A DNA stretch of 64,000 nucleotides from Gordonia hankookensis. Lineage in GTDB: Bacteria; Actinomycetota; Actinomycetes; Mycobacteriales; Mycobacteriaceae. Below the pieces are notes generated by a model. That model was not told the origin of the DNA and did not search any database. It worked only from the letters and a program-made list of their open reading frames with translations. Each line of letters starts with the position of its first letter. Position 1 is the first letter of the stretch. The stretch covers positions 1,488,001 to 1,552,000 of the forward strand of contig NZ_JACWMS010000001.1 of NCBI RefSeq assembly GCF_014673215.1. The letters run 5' to 3'. Shown piece after piece: positions 29,558-37,955 of this stretch. The position numbers and the translations under genes were made by a program.

Positions 29558-29630
29558 TTCTGCTGCTGACGACGTATGTGCCCGCGGCGCTCGGTTCGGC
29601 CAGTATCGCGACAAGTCCGGGCCCGACACC

Positions 29631-30479
29631 TCATGGAGGAGTCGGGCCACCCTCGGCATCACCCCTGTTGTCCCATCCGTGCTCTTCGGCCAGACTCGCC
29701 AGATCGAGCTGACGGCGAACATTCGACAGCGCGGACACCGTCGCGATGCCAAAAGCGCCGTCGCGGTCGAACAGGTACGCACTGCCGACCGCGACTCCCC
29801 GGCCCATCAACTGATCGATGGCCAGCAGACCGAAATCGGCGCTGTGCGGCATGCGGGACAGCGCGACGGTGAGGTCGGAGTTGATGAAACCGACGCCCTC
29901 GGAGCCCCAGTTGCAGACCATGCTGGTGTTCTCGGCGACCATCGCCGCCCGCACGAATCCCGACGACTCCTCCCCCTCGATCAGATGACCCTGGTCCTGC
30001 CAGACACTCTTGCGCAGCGCGTTCTGGTTGCTGAGGTAGTCGGTGGACCAGTCCTGATCACCGCTCCGGAACAGCGGGACGTCCCCGCCGTCGCGGGCGG
30101 TTCGATCGGGCGGAGTCAGCAATTCGTCGACCGGCGCATGCCACGTCTCGCCGCGCGGATCGTCGGCCGCGGCGGCGATCACCGCTGCGGCCCGCGCCCG
30201 TGGCTTGCCGTCCTGCACGATCTCCGCGTCCACCACCACGATGCGCGACCCCTTCCGCATGACCTCGGTGTCCACGGTGAACGGTTGTTTGAGGACCGGG
30301 CTGAACATGTCGACCGTCAGGCGGATGGGGATGAAGTCCGGTGGCACATGTCGTTCCAGCGCCCGCGCGAACGCGCCACACACCACCGGCCCGCTGATCT
30401 GTTTCTCCGACCACGGACTGCCGGCCCACTTGGTGGGGGTCAGGGTCTCGCCATCGGCGCTGGTGAAGTATGTCGGCAT
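29631..30479 (-). CDS. Acyl-CoA thioesterase-like (double hotdog) protein
   Basis: 282 residues. It resembles the TesB-like two-hotdog thioesterase family common in mycolata: a substrate-entry segment WSEKQISGPVVCGAFARALE, then DMFSPVLKQPFTVDTEVMRKGSRIVVVDAEIVQDG, and a second half with GVGFINSDLTVALSRMP and GVAVGSAYLFDRDGAFG. It presumably hydrolyses acyl-CoA esters. It lies 52 bases after the acyl-CoA ligase gene on the same strand, suggesting paired activation and release of a fatty or aromatic acid. Confidence 0.72.
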   Translation of the reverse strand: MPTYFTSADGETLTPTKWAGSPWSEKQISGPVVCGAFARALERHVPPDFIPIRLTVDMFSPVLKQPFTVDTEVMRKGSRIVVVDAEIVQDGKPRARAAAVIAAAADDPRGETWHAPVDELLTPPDRTARDGGDVPLFRSGDQDWSTDYLSNQNALRKSVWQDQGHLIEGEESSGFVRAAMVAENTSMVCNWGSEGVGFINSDLTVALSRMPHSADFGLLAIDQLMGRGVAVGSAYLFDRDGAFGIATVSALSNVRRQLDLASLAEEHGWDNRGDAEGGPTPP

Positions 30480-30531
30480 CCACTGTGTCTATCACCTGAG
30501 GGCGGTCATACCCCGCGAACCGGTCCGATCC

Positions 30532-32070
30532 CTAGCGCAGCGGGTCGCCCCACTGCACCTGTTCGCGAATCCTCTTCTTGAGCAGCTTTCCACCGGCGTT
30601 GCGCGGCAGCGTTTCTCCGGACACCACCGCGAACTGCGGGATCTTGAAGTCGGCCAGGTTCTCCCGGCAGTGGTCGAGCACCGCATCCAGGTCGAGTTCG
30701 CCGGACTCGGAAACCAGTAGTGCCCCGACCTTCTCCCCCATCACGTCGTCGGGCACCGGAACCACCGCGGCGTCCACGACACCAGGCGCCGAGAGCAGCA
30801 CGGCCTCGACCTCGATACTCGACACGTTCTCGCCGCCGCGATTGATGATGTCCTTGATCCGGTCGACGATGTGGACGCGTCCGGCGTCGTCCACGCGAAC
30901 CACGTCTCCGGTGTGCAGCCAGCCGTCGACGATCGTCTCGGCGTCGGCGTCGGGTCGCTCCCAGTAGCCGGTCGCGACGTTGGCTCCCCGAACGACCAGT
31001 TCGCCGATCGTCGGGTCGTCGGAGATCGGCACGATGCCGATGTCCACCGACGGCACCGCGTATCCCACCGAGTCGGCATGCTCGACGGCATCCCGGTCGG
31101 GCAAAACCGTGACCAGGGAGGCCGTTTCGGTCATTCCGTAGCCATTCATGACAGTGGCGTCGCCGAACGCCGCCTGGATCTCCTGCACCGTCGACGGCGC
31201 GATCGGCGCGCCGCCATACCCGACAACGCGGACACCGGAAACGTTCGCGTCCACGAAGGCCGGATGGCGCAGCAGGAGCGCATACACCGCGGGCACGGTG
31301 ACCATGTAACCGATCTTCTCGGCCACGAGCACCTCCACCAACGCGCCGACGTCGAGCTGCGGCATGATCACCGACGTCCCACCGACGTAGGTGGCGACGA
31401 GGAGCTGCGAGTTGCAACCGGTCACGTGGAACAACGGCACCGAGATCAGGGTCCGATAGTCGGCGCCCACATCGCGGGAGAGACCGGAACAGCGAATCAT
31501 GTTCTCGGCGTTGGCGACAAAGGCTTCATGTGTGGTGGGGACGCCCTTGGGGCGGCCGGTGGTGCCCGACGTGTAGAACAGCGCCGCGACGTCGCCCGCC
31601 GTCGCCGTGTCGACGGCGTACGGTTCGCCATCCGGGAGCGCCGTACCCGGAGCCAGGTCCAGTGTGACCCCCGCGTTCTCGAGGACGAACGCCACCTCGG
31701 GCTCAGCCGATCGGGTGTTCACCGCGACGGCGATCCCGCCCGAGAGCACGGTGCCCCAGAAGCCCAGTACCCAGTCCACGCCTGCCGCGTAGCGGACCGA
31801 GACACGATCCCCGTTTGCCACGCCCTGAGCTCGCAGACCACCTGCGACGCGCGCGGCCGCGTCCCAGAGCTCGGCATAGGTCAATCGGCGACCACCGAGT
31901 TCGACCACGGCCTCGACATCCGGCTGGGCGGCGGCCCGCTCGCGGAGAACGTCGATGAACGTCGCCGGGACGTCCGCGTATCGCAGGATCCCGGTGGCGT
32001 CCCGCACCACCCCGTCCTGGCCGAACGGATTGTGGTCGCGACTGATCTCGATGACGGCGTTGTCGGTCAT
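30532..32070 (-). CDS. Acyl-CoA synthetase / AMP-dependent ligase (FadD-like)
   Basis: 512 residues from the ATG at 32070 (an in-frame TTG at 32118 is possible). Adenylate-forming motifs: A3 P-loop YTSGTTGRPKG, A5 NGYGMTETA, A7/A8 GWLHTGDVVRVDDAGRVHIVDRIKDIINRGGENVSS (given in part here: the hinge is DRIKD), and a catalytic A10 lysine in GGKLLKKRI. It activates a carboxylic acid to its CoA thioester via acyl-AMP in the cytoplasm. A downstream thioesterase and an upstream MarR regulator on the same strand suggest an inducible acid-degradation unit. The acid is unknown. Confidence 0.85.
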   Translation of the reverse strand: MTDNAVIEISRDHNPFGQDGVVRDATGILRYADVPATFIDVLRERAAAQPDVEAVVELGGRRLTYAELWDAAARVAGGLRAQGVANGDRVSVRYAAGVDWVLGFWGTVLSGGIAVAVNTRSAEPEVAFVLENAGVTLDLAPGTALPDGEPYAVDTATAGDVAALFYTSGTTGRPKGVPTTHEAFVANAENMIRCSGLSRDVGADYRTLISVPLFHVTGCNSQLLVATYVGGTSVIMPQLDVGALVEVLVAEKIGYMVTVPAVYALLLRHPAFVDANVSGVRVVGYGGAPIAPSTVQEIQAAFGDATVMNGYGMTETASLVTVLPDRDAVEHADSVGYAVPSVDIGIVPISDDPTIGELVVRGANVATGYWERPDADAETIVDGWLHTGDVVRVDDAGRVHIVDRIKDIINRGGENVSSIEVEAVLLSAPGVVDAAVVPVPDDVMGEKVGALLVSESGELDLDAVLDHCRENLADFKIPQFAVVSGETLPRNAGGKLLKKRIREQVQWGDPLR

Positions 32071-32150
32071 CACCTGTTTGTACTCCGCACCGTTCGATCC
32101 GCGTCGGGTGTCGGCCAAATGCCCAGGCGCGTCGGCCGATCCGGTCGTCG

Positions 32151-32594
32151 TCAGTCGGTGGACAACTCCCCCGCCGCCTGGCCCAGCCTGCTCAGCAGCG
32201 CCCGGGCCGTCGCCCCACCGCCGTCGCCGACGGCTGACCGTAGAAACGATTCCTCCATCGCACGGATCTGCCGCTTGACCCTCGCATGCGCCTGCTGTCC
32301 GGCGATGGTCATCGAGACCGTCACCCGCCTGCGATCAGTGGATCGCGCCCGATCGACCAGTCCCCGGTCGGACAATGCGTCGAGGAGGTGACCCAGCCGG
32401 GTCGGGTCGCGCCGCGTCCGCTGCGACAGGTCTGCCTGCGAGATCGCGGTGGCGTCGGCGAGCGCATCGAGCACCACGTACTCCCACATGGACAGCCCCG
32501 CCTCGTCCAGAATCGGCGTCTCCGCGGCCACCATCGCGCGGGCCAGCGCCCCGGCCGCGGCGCCGAGATCCATCCCACGATCGTCACCCGTCAC
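32151..32594 (-). CDS. MarR-family transcriptional regulator
   Basis: 147 residues from a GTG. The winged helix-turn-helix is clear: SMWEYVVLDALADATAISQADLSQ, then DPTRLGHLLDALSDRGLVDRARSTDRRRVTV (the wing). It is divergent from a DinB-fold gene, with the perfect palindrome 32613-32632 between them. It is also 80 bases upstream of the acyl-CoA ligase on the same strand. It probably represses its own gene and the DinB gene, and perhaps the ligase, in response to a small phenolic or acidic ligand. Confidence 0.87.
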   Translation of the reverse strand: MTGDDRGMDLGAAAGALARAMVAAETPILDEAGLSMWEYVVLDALADATAISQADLSQRTRRDPTRLGHLLDALSDRGLVDRARSTDRRRVTVSMTIAGQQAHARVKRQIRAMEESFLRSAVGDGGGATARALLSRLGQAAGELSTD

Positions 32595-32612
32595 GAATTG
32601 CCCCTTCCAATT

Positions 32613-32632
32613 TCATCTACCGTGGTAGATGA
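32613..32632. promoter_or_regulatory. MarR operator palindrome
   Basis: TCATCTACCGTGGTAGATGA has 9-bp perfect arms and a 2-bp centre, between the divergent marR (start 32594) and DinB (start 32640) genes. It ends 7 bases before the DinB ATG, which therefore is probably read from a near-leaderless transcript. Confidence 0.75.
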
Positions 32633-32639
32633 TTACCCC

Positions 32640-33206
32640 ATGACGACATTCACCGAACTCCATCGTCGCGCACTGACCGATGCCGACGACATGATCGACG
32701 CACTCACATCAGCGATGATGCCCAACGCAAGCCGCTGCGTGGGCTGGACGATCGAAGATCTGGTCTGCCACATGGTGGGCCAGAACTTCGGGTTCGCCGA
32801 CGCGATCGCCGACGGCGACGCCGACCGGTCCGCCTACCGGCCGCGATCTCACACTCTCTGGGATGAGTCGAGGATCGCACTGACCACGGCCATCGACGGT
32901 GATCCCGCCGGCGAGGTACGCCTGGTCGAGATCACCGATGAGGTGTTTCCCCTCGATGCCGTCCTGGCGATACATACGCTCGACCTGGCAGTCCACGTGT
33001 GGGACGCTCTCGGAGACGCTTACCGACCATCCCCCGACATCGTGGAACTCGTTCTTGCACAAGCAGAACGAATCCCGACAGATCGAGGGGCCGACGCGGT
33101 CTTCGGCCCGGTCCGCGACGTCGTGGACGGTGACGCGTGGCATCGCGCGCTGGGACTTCTCGGCCGGAGCAGTCAGACGAGTGGTTCGTCACCGCTGGTT
33201 GAGTAG
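32640..33206 (+). CDS. DinB-fold, mycothiol-dependent maleylpyruvate isomerase-like protein (TIGR03086-type)
   Basis: 188 residues. DinB/YfiT four-helix bundle with the metal-site histidines in WTIEDLVCHMVGQN (His44) and VLAIHTLDLAVHVWDALG (two His). Families with this fold use mycothiol or bacillithiol as a thiol cofactor for isomerisation or conjugation. It is under the adjacent MarR operator. The last codons and TAG stop (…PLVE-stop) are supplied by a copy of the dispersed 49-bp repeat that begins at 33197, so the original C-terminus may have been altered by its insertion. Confidence 0.75.
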   Translation: MTTFTELHRRALTDADDMIDALTSAMMPNASRCVGWTIEDLVCHMVGQNFGFADAIADGDADRSAYRPRSHTLWDESRIALTTAIDGDPAGEVRLVEITDEVFPLDAVLAIHTLDLAVHVWDALGDAYRPSPDIVELVLAQAERIPTDRGADAVFGPVRDVVDGDAWHRALGLLGRSSQTSGSSPLVE

Positions 33207-33245
33207 CGTCGCACGAGCGGAGCGAGTCCGATGCGTATCGAAACC
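33197..33245. repeat. 49-bp dispersed intergenic repeat, copy B
   Basis: 45/49 identical to copy A at 26832-26880, in the same orientation (GGTTGAGTAGCG … GCGTATCGAAACC). Its first 10 bases are the 3' end of the DinB-fold CDS. It is again placed between two convergent genes. Confidence 0.85.
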
Positions 33246-33267
33246 CTGCGAACCGATCCGACCCTCG

Positions 33268-33924
33268 TCACGGCCAGAAGATCGTGCCGTTCAGGAAGTC
33301 CTGGGCGTAGCGTCCACCCACCTTGTACTCGCCTCCGAGTGGCACGCCGTAATACCCGGCCGCACCCTTCTGTGCCTGCCACTTCTTCAGGATTCCGCCC
33401 CGGACGACCTGAACACCGCCCGAATCGCTGAAGCAGATGACGCCGCCCTGGAAGTTGTTCAGGCTTCCGCTACCCACCTTGAGTTCACTGCTGGTCGGGT
33501 ACCCCATCGGACCGCGTTCCGCGCCCATCCGTTGCCACCGCTGGCGGATGGCGCCACCCACCTCGTGCGGCTTGCCGTCACCCACCGACGGATGCCAGTA
33601 GAACGACGCGTCGCGTTTGAAGTTCTGAAAGCGACCGCCCTTGGCCGCGGCATGTTCGGGGCCGGTCGGCATACCCCATTTGAGGATGCCCCCGCTGAAG
33701 ATGTATGCGTCCCCGATCTTGCCTCCCACGGAGTGACCGCCGAGAACCATGTCCGCATTGGCCGGCGCTGCCGGACGCGCGACACCGAGAACGCCCCCGA
33801 CGGCGGAAACGGCGAGAATCAGCGACGCCGCGAGGGCTCGCCGCGTGGCGGACGAGCGCCCGGCCGGACGAGAGGGAGAGATCGCGGAAGGGATCGGCCG
33901 CAGCGAAGTCTGAAGTCTCGACAT
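33268..33924 (-). CDS. Secreted LGFP-repeat cell-envelope protein
   Basis: 218 residues. The N-terminus is basic (RRALAASL), followed by a hydrophobic stretch and an Ala-rich cleavage region ending near PANA (about residue 56), so it is exported. The mature part has three LGFP-type repeats, with W/Y-G-x-P turns at WGMPTGPEH, MGYPTSSEL and YGVPLGGEY, each ending in an aromatic strand. LGFP repeats occur in mycolata envelope proteins, including the Csp1/PS1 mycoloyltransferase, and are thought to anchor to the arabinogalactan-mycolate wall. No catalytic domain is present. It stands alone. Confidence 0.82.
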   Translation of the reverse strand: MSRLQTSLRPIPSAISPSRPAGRSSATRRALAASLILAVSAVGGVLGVARPAAPANADMVLGGHSVGGKIGDAYIFSGGILKWGMPTGPEHAAAKGGRFQNFKRDASFYWHPSVGDGKPHEVGGAIRQRWQRMGAERGPMGYPTSSELKVGSGSLNNFQGGVICFSDSGGVQVVRGGILKKWQAQKGAAGYYGVPLGGEYKVGGRYAQDFLNGTIFWP

Positions 33925-34033
33925 GTTCCGGAGTCTACGTATGCGGGCCTGCGAGCCGGATGCGGGGTGAAATGTCGGATTCAGAAGGTTTGAGCCGCAA
34001 TAGTATTCGCTGGTCAAGCCGGTTCCGGGATGA

Positions 34034-35329
34034 TCAGGAAGGCGCCACGGGCCCGGCTCCGGTCCGGAAGTCCGCCCGCTCGACCAGCCTCGATACCACC
34101 AGCCCCGCGATCAAACCCCAGAATGCCGAGCCGATGTTCAAGAAGCTCAGGTCCGAGATCGAGACGAGGAACGTCACCAGCGCACCCATCGTGAACCGCG
34201 AGCTGAACGCCGATCGGAATGCGTTCTGGAGAGCACCCAGCAGCGCCAGCCCGCCGACGGTGGCGATGAAGGCCGCGGGCATCGCCTCCATCAGCGTGAC
34301 GAAGAGCGGGGCGAACAACCCGACCGCGATGGCGAGCACACCGAATGTGAGTGCGGCGGTGTACTGGCGCCGTCGTTCTCCGCCGGCGACGAGCAGCGCA
34401 TTGGTCGGTCCGGCAAGGCAGCTCGAGATCGCCCCGACTGCCGACGACAGGATCGACCACACCCCGCACGCGACCGTGACGACGTTGACCGGTGGCTGGT
34501 GGCCTGCCGACTTCAGCACGGCGACTCCCTGACCGTTCTGCACGACGATCACGGTGATCACCAGCGGGACCACCAATTCCAGCATTGCGCGGACACTGAA
34601 GTCGGGCGCCTGCACCAGTGGGGTCGCCAACCAGGACGCCGTCTCGTGGCCGAGGTGGAACTTGCCACTCACCGCCACGGCCACCGCGCCTGCCAGACAT
34701 GCGCCGATGATCGGCGGCATCCACCGGGACAGGGTGCCATGGCACTGCAGGACGAAGAATGCGATCACGATCGGAAGCGCCACAACCGGATCCGCACCGA
34801 CGGAACGCACGATGTCGATACCGAACTGGAGGAAGACGCCCGCCACCATCGCCATCACGATCGGTGTCGGCAAGGCCGACATGACTTTTCGCACGCGCCC
34901 GGTCAGTCCGATGGCGAAGATCAACAGTCCGCTGACGAGAAACGCGCCGAGCACCTCGGCCCAGGAGAGGTGTTTCAGGGATGCACCGACGAGTACGGTC
35001 CCGGGGATCGTCCATGCAAACGCCAGCGGCATGCGATACACCCAGCTGGCGATCAGGGTCAGGACGCCGTTGAGGACGAATACACCGAAGATCCACGACG
35101 ACAGGACCGTCGCGTCGAGCTTCCCGGCGGACCCGGCCGCCAGGATCACCGCCACCGGGCCGGAGGCCGAGAAGATCAGCCCGACGACCCCGTTGACGAT
35201 GTAGGTGCCGCCGAGGTCGCGGAGCACCTCGCGAGGTCGGAGGAGCCGACCGCTCGGACGCTCCACGACCGAACCGGTCGAGTGATGACGGTCCTCGGTT
35301 GTCTCCGCTACGGACTCGGGCGCGGACAT
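34034..35329 (-). CDS. benE: Benzoate/H+ symporter family protein (BenE-like)
   Basis: 431 residues with about 12 membrane segments. BenE-family landmarks: NGVVGLIFSASGPVAVILAAG near the N-terminus, AFAWTIPGTVLVGAS, LPTPIVMAMVAGVFLQFG and a GAISSCLAGPTNALL loop. It is a proton-coupled importer, presumably of benzoate or a related aromatic acid. No ben catabolic genes are nearby, so the substrate assignment rests on the family only. The preceding 158 bases (35330-35487) hold only its promoter region. Confidence 0.82.
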   Translation of the reverse strand: MSAPESVAETTEDRHHSTGSVVERPSGRLLRPREVLRDLGGTYIVNGVVGLIFSASGPVAVILAAGSAGKLDATVLSSWIFGVFVLNGVLTLIASWVYRMPLAFAWTIPGTVLVGASLKHLSWAEVLGAFLVSGLLIFAIGLTGRVRKVMSALPTPIVMAMVAGVFLQFGIDIVRSVGADPVVALPIVIAFFVLQCHGTLSRWMPPIIGACLAGAVAVAVSGKFHLGHETASWLATPLVQAPDFSVRAMLELVVPLVITVIVVQNGQGVAVLKSAGHQPPVNVVTVACGVWSILSSAVGAISSCLAGPTNALLVAGGERRRQYTAALTFGVLAIAVGLFAPLFVTLMEAMPAAFIATVGGLALLGALQNAFRSAFSSRFTMGALVTFLVSISDLSFLNIGSAFWGLIAGLVVSRLVERADFRTGAGPVAPS

Positions 35330-35487
35330 GACGTGAGATCTCCTCGTCCCGCCGGTTGCTCCAACACGGCGCTTGGTGGCCGATGTTCGAGCGTAGGTCG
35401 ACGATTGTTGGACGAGAAAGACTCAGTTTCGCCCCATTGATCGATGACGACTATCGGTAGAGGTCACCCGCGTCAGCCACACTCCGG

Positions 35488-37122
35488 TCAGCGCGGGTAC
35501 GTGATGATCTCCTGTCCGGTTCTGGGGTTGCGCCAGGTGATGGTGCGGTCGGTGTGCATGGTCGGGAGCCAGAAGCCTTGGTGTTTGCGCTGATGGTCGG
35601 GCCGGCACATCGGTGCGAGATTTTCGGGCACGGTCCAGCCACCGACGTGCGGCTCACGCGGGTCGAAGGCCACCAGGTGGTCCATCTCGCACTGATCGGC
35701 AGGCATGCCGCAATACGGGTATCGGCAGTAGTGGTCCGAGAGCAGAATCTCGCCACGTATCCGTGTCGACGGTGTGTAGATGAGCGCTCCCGGCGGCGGA
35801 AGGTCGAAGCCGCCGTGCCCGGTCCGATCGACCGGTGGTGCGGGGCCGCGGTCACGGACCAGCAGTCCTGCCGACCGATCTCGAGGGTCTTCCGGCAGCG
35901 ATACGACCCGGGCGCGGCTGCTCAGATCCGCCGCCAAGACCGGGTCGATCGCGCCGTAGCCCCGTAGCCGGGGGACCTCGATGCCGAGGGGATCGATGAC
36001 GACGGTCAGTTCGGGCAGCACGAGCTCAGACAGCGGTTCTGCTTCGATGGATTCGGCCCGCTCATCCGATTCGTCACGGCGATGAGGCCGATGCCGGGCG
36101 GTACCGGGGTCGCCCGCCGCCTGCGAATCGGCGTTGCCGACGCAGCAGCCGTCTCCGCCGCAGGTGCAGTGCAGTCGGCCGCCCAGTCCGGCCAGTTCGG
36201 CGAATGCTGCCACGCGTAGTCGGCCTATTGTGCGCCGGTCGTTCCGGCACACCCTGGCCGCGATCAAGGCCGCGATCTGTTCCCGCAGGGCCACGCCGTG
36301 TTCGGCCGGCACGCAGGCGTCGATGTTCGCGTGTCCGGAACTGTCATTGGTGATGGTGAGGTTCTGCCAGGTTTCGGTGAACCCCTCGCGGGTCTCTGCC
36401 GCGGCTGCCGGGTCGAGACTGATGACCAGTGCTTCGAGTTCATCGCGCAACACGGCGTCGGTCGATGGATGCGAGGACAGTTCCAGCGCACGGTCTTCCA
36501 GATCCGGCGGAGCATCCTCGCCAGATGCGTCGCAGGGATCACCGCACTCGTCGTCGGCCGGCCCACCGGAGTCGAGATCGTCCACCTGGGAATCATCGAT
36601 CGACGTCTCGGGGTCTGAGGCCTCGGCATCCGACTCGACAGCAGGGCTCGGCACTGGCGCCGACTCGAGGGCGTGCACCATCACCGACATCCGGTGCGTG
36701 CTCACGTCGCCGGCGAGATAGGCCAGGCGGATCTTGGGGTGACGTTGCAGTGCATCGCCGAGCTTGTACCAGGTGCCTGCTTTGATCCGTGACATCGCCA
36801 GTTGCAGAGAGATCTCCCCGACGGCGGCTTTGTCGGCCTGATTGCGCACCATCATCTGCCGCTCCGCCGACAGCGCGAACAACACCTCGTCATGAGCCGC
36901 CTGCCCGATCCGAAAGGCCAAGAGCACCGCCCGCGCCTCGGCCTGCCGACTCAACCGCACCAGGTCTCGAGCCGCATCGGCCACCTGATCACCCCGCAGC
37001 GACGACAGCATGGCATCGCCGGCTGCGGCATGATCGGCTGCGGCATCATCGGCAAAGGCATCCGAGAAGGTGCACACGGTGCTGGACTTTCGTGAGACCC
37101 TCGCGGACACCGCGAAGGACAA
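35488..37122 (-). CDS. DUF222 / HNH endonuclease (13E12 repeat family)-like protein
   Basis: About 544 residues. The N-terminal two-thirds is the helical DUF222 region, with an acidic linker near residues 155-200. The C-terminal HNH module reads CRYPYCGMPADQCEMDHLVAF … GWTVPENLAPMCRPDHQRKHQG (in part), with Cys pairs and the DH/N/H catalytic set. The start is uncertain; the longest frame begins with TTG at 37122 and internal GTG/ATG codons are possible. These proteins occur in many copies in mycolata genomes and are suspected selfish or restriction-like elements. Their function is unproven. Confidence 0.8.
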   Translation of the reverse strand: MSFAVSARVSRKSSTVCTFSDAFADDAAADHAAAGDAMLSSLRGDQVADAARDLVRLSRQAEARAVLLAFRIGQAAHDEVLFALSAERQMMVRNQADKAAVGEISLQLAMSRIKAGTWYKLGDALQRHPKIRLAYLAGDVSTHRMSVMVHALESAPVPSPAVESDAEASDPETSIDDSQVDDLDSGGPADDECGDPCDASGEDAPPDLEDRALELSSHPSTDAVLRDELEALVISLDPAAAAETREGFTETWQNLTITNDSSGHANIDACVPAEHGVALREQIAALIAARVCRNDRRTIGRLRVAAFAELAGLGGRLHCTCGGDGCCVGNADSQAAGDPGTARHRPHRRDESDERAESIEAEPLSELVLPELTVVIDPLGIEVPRLRGYGAIDPVLAADLSSRARVVSLPEDPRDRSAGLLVRDRGPAPPVDRTGHGGFDLPPPGALIYTPSTRIRGEILLSDHYCRYPYCGMPADQCEMDHLVAFDPREPHVGGWTVPENLAPMCRPDHQRKHQGFWLPTMHTDRTITWRNPRTGQEIITYPR

Positions 37123-37231
37123 GATCGACAGGACACCAACAACATTCGCCCGTCAACAAGAGAAGCACACCCGCGTCACATCAACTACGACAAGACTAAA
37201 CCGTCCCACCGACAACTCGGATACGACGAGA

Positions 37232-37405
37232 TCAACGCGTCCACACGGAGCGCGTCTCGGCCTGCATACAGAGACGGACCTCGTCGGGAAAGGCGTCGGG
37301 TATCCCATCGTCCACCGACGGATCGACCTCCGCGGCCCAGCACCATCGCAGGCATGCCTCGTCCGTCACCGTCGCATCACGAAGTTCGATGTGCGGTCGG
37401 GCCAT
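37232..37405 (-). CDS. Small ORF, possibly the N-terminal remnant of a GNAT acetyltransferase
   Basis: 57 residues starting MARPHIELRDATVTDEACLR and ending VWTR. AAGGAG overlaps the cupin stop 11 bases before the ATG, and the gap to the cupin gene is 8 bases. The opening strand-turn-helix pattern resembles the start of GNAT acetyltransferases, but the acetyl-CoA loop is absent and no continuation was found in other frames. It is either a truncated gene or an unrelated small protein. Confidence 0.35.
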   Translation of the reverse strand: MARPHIELRDATVTDEACLRWCWAAEVDPSVDDGIPDAFPDEVRLCMQAETRSVWTR

Positions 37406-37413
37406 ACGCCTGA

Positions 37414-37872
37414 CTACTCCTTGTCACACCCGGGAGCCGGCGCGTCCTCCGACAACGGCTTGCCCAGCGGGAGGAGGTACAGCACGTCGAGGACAACCGG
37501 AGTGTTGCCGAGATTGCGACCGGCGTGAGTGTTGGCCTGTCCGTGCGGCTCTCGGATGATCTCCCCCGGGCGATAGATCGTCGGGACACAATCGGGCCCG
37601 GGATGGGTGAAGGTACCCGAGCGGATCAGTCCGACCAGATCGCCGTCGTGATAATGCCAACCGGTTGTCCCGCCCGGCGCGACCGTGATCTCACGGACCG
37701 CGACATGGACACCCTTGGGGACAAAGGGCAGGAGTCCGGCCGGGATGTCCCCTTCGGCGAGGGTCACCGCCGAGATACCCGACGACGGCGTCGCCGCCGC
37801 CTGAGCGGGCAGGAAACCTGCGACGACGGTCACTGCGACGACACCCACGATGGCCCTGATGAGCTGTTTCAT
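37414..37872 (-). CDS. Secreted cupin-domain protein
   Basis: 152 residues. Signal peptide of about 28 residues (MKQLIRAIVGVVAVTVVAGFLPAQAAA-type, cut near Ala-Ala-Thr). The mature part is one cupin: GWHYHDGDLVGLIRSGTF provides the metal His pair and a strand, and the second motif is near EPHGQANTHAGRNLG. It is likely a metal-binding beta-barrel outside the membrane. Enzymatic activity, if any, is unknown. Confidence 0.78.
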   Translation of the reverse strand: MKQLIRAIVGVVAVTVVAGFLPAQAAATPSSGISAVTLAEGDIPAGLLPFVPKGVHVAVREITVAPGGTTGWHYHDGDLVGLIRSGTFTHPGPDCVPTIYRPGEIIREPHGQANTHAGRNLGNTPVVLDVLYLLPLGKPLSEDAPAPGCDKE

Positions 37873-37955
37873 CACTGGACCGTACCGCCGTCACCGGGCA
37901 GGGCAGCCGATTTCGCGCGCACACGCCGGGCCGCGCCGACAATCGGCTCCGTGGT

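Noticed and set aside
35488..37122. Group II intron or homing element suggested by the HNH domain
   Set aside because: No reverse transcriptase or intron structure; the DUF222-HNH arrangement is the common stand-alone 13E12 type.
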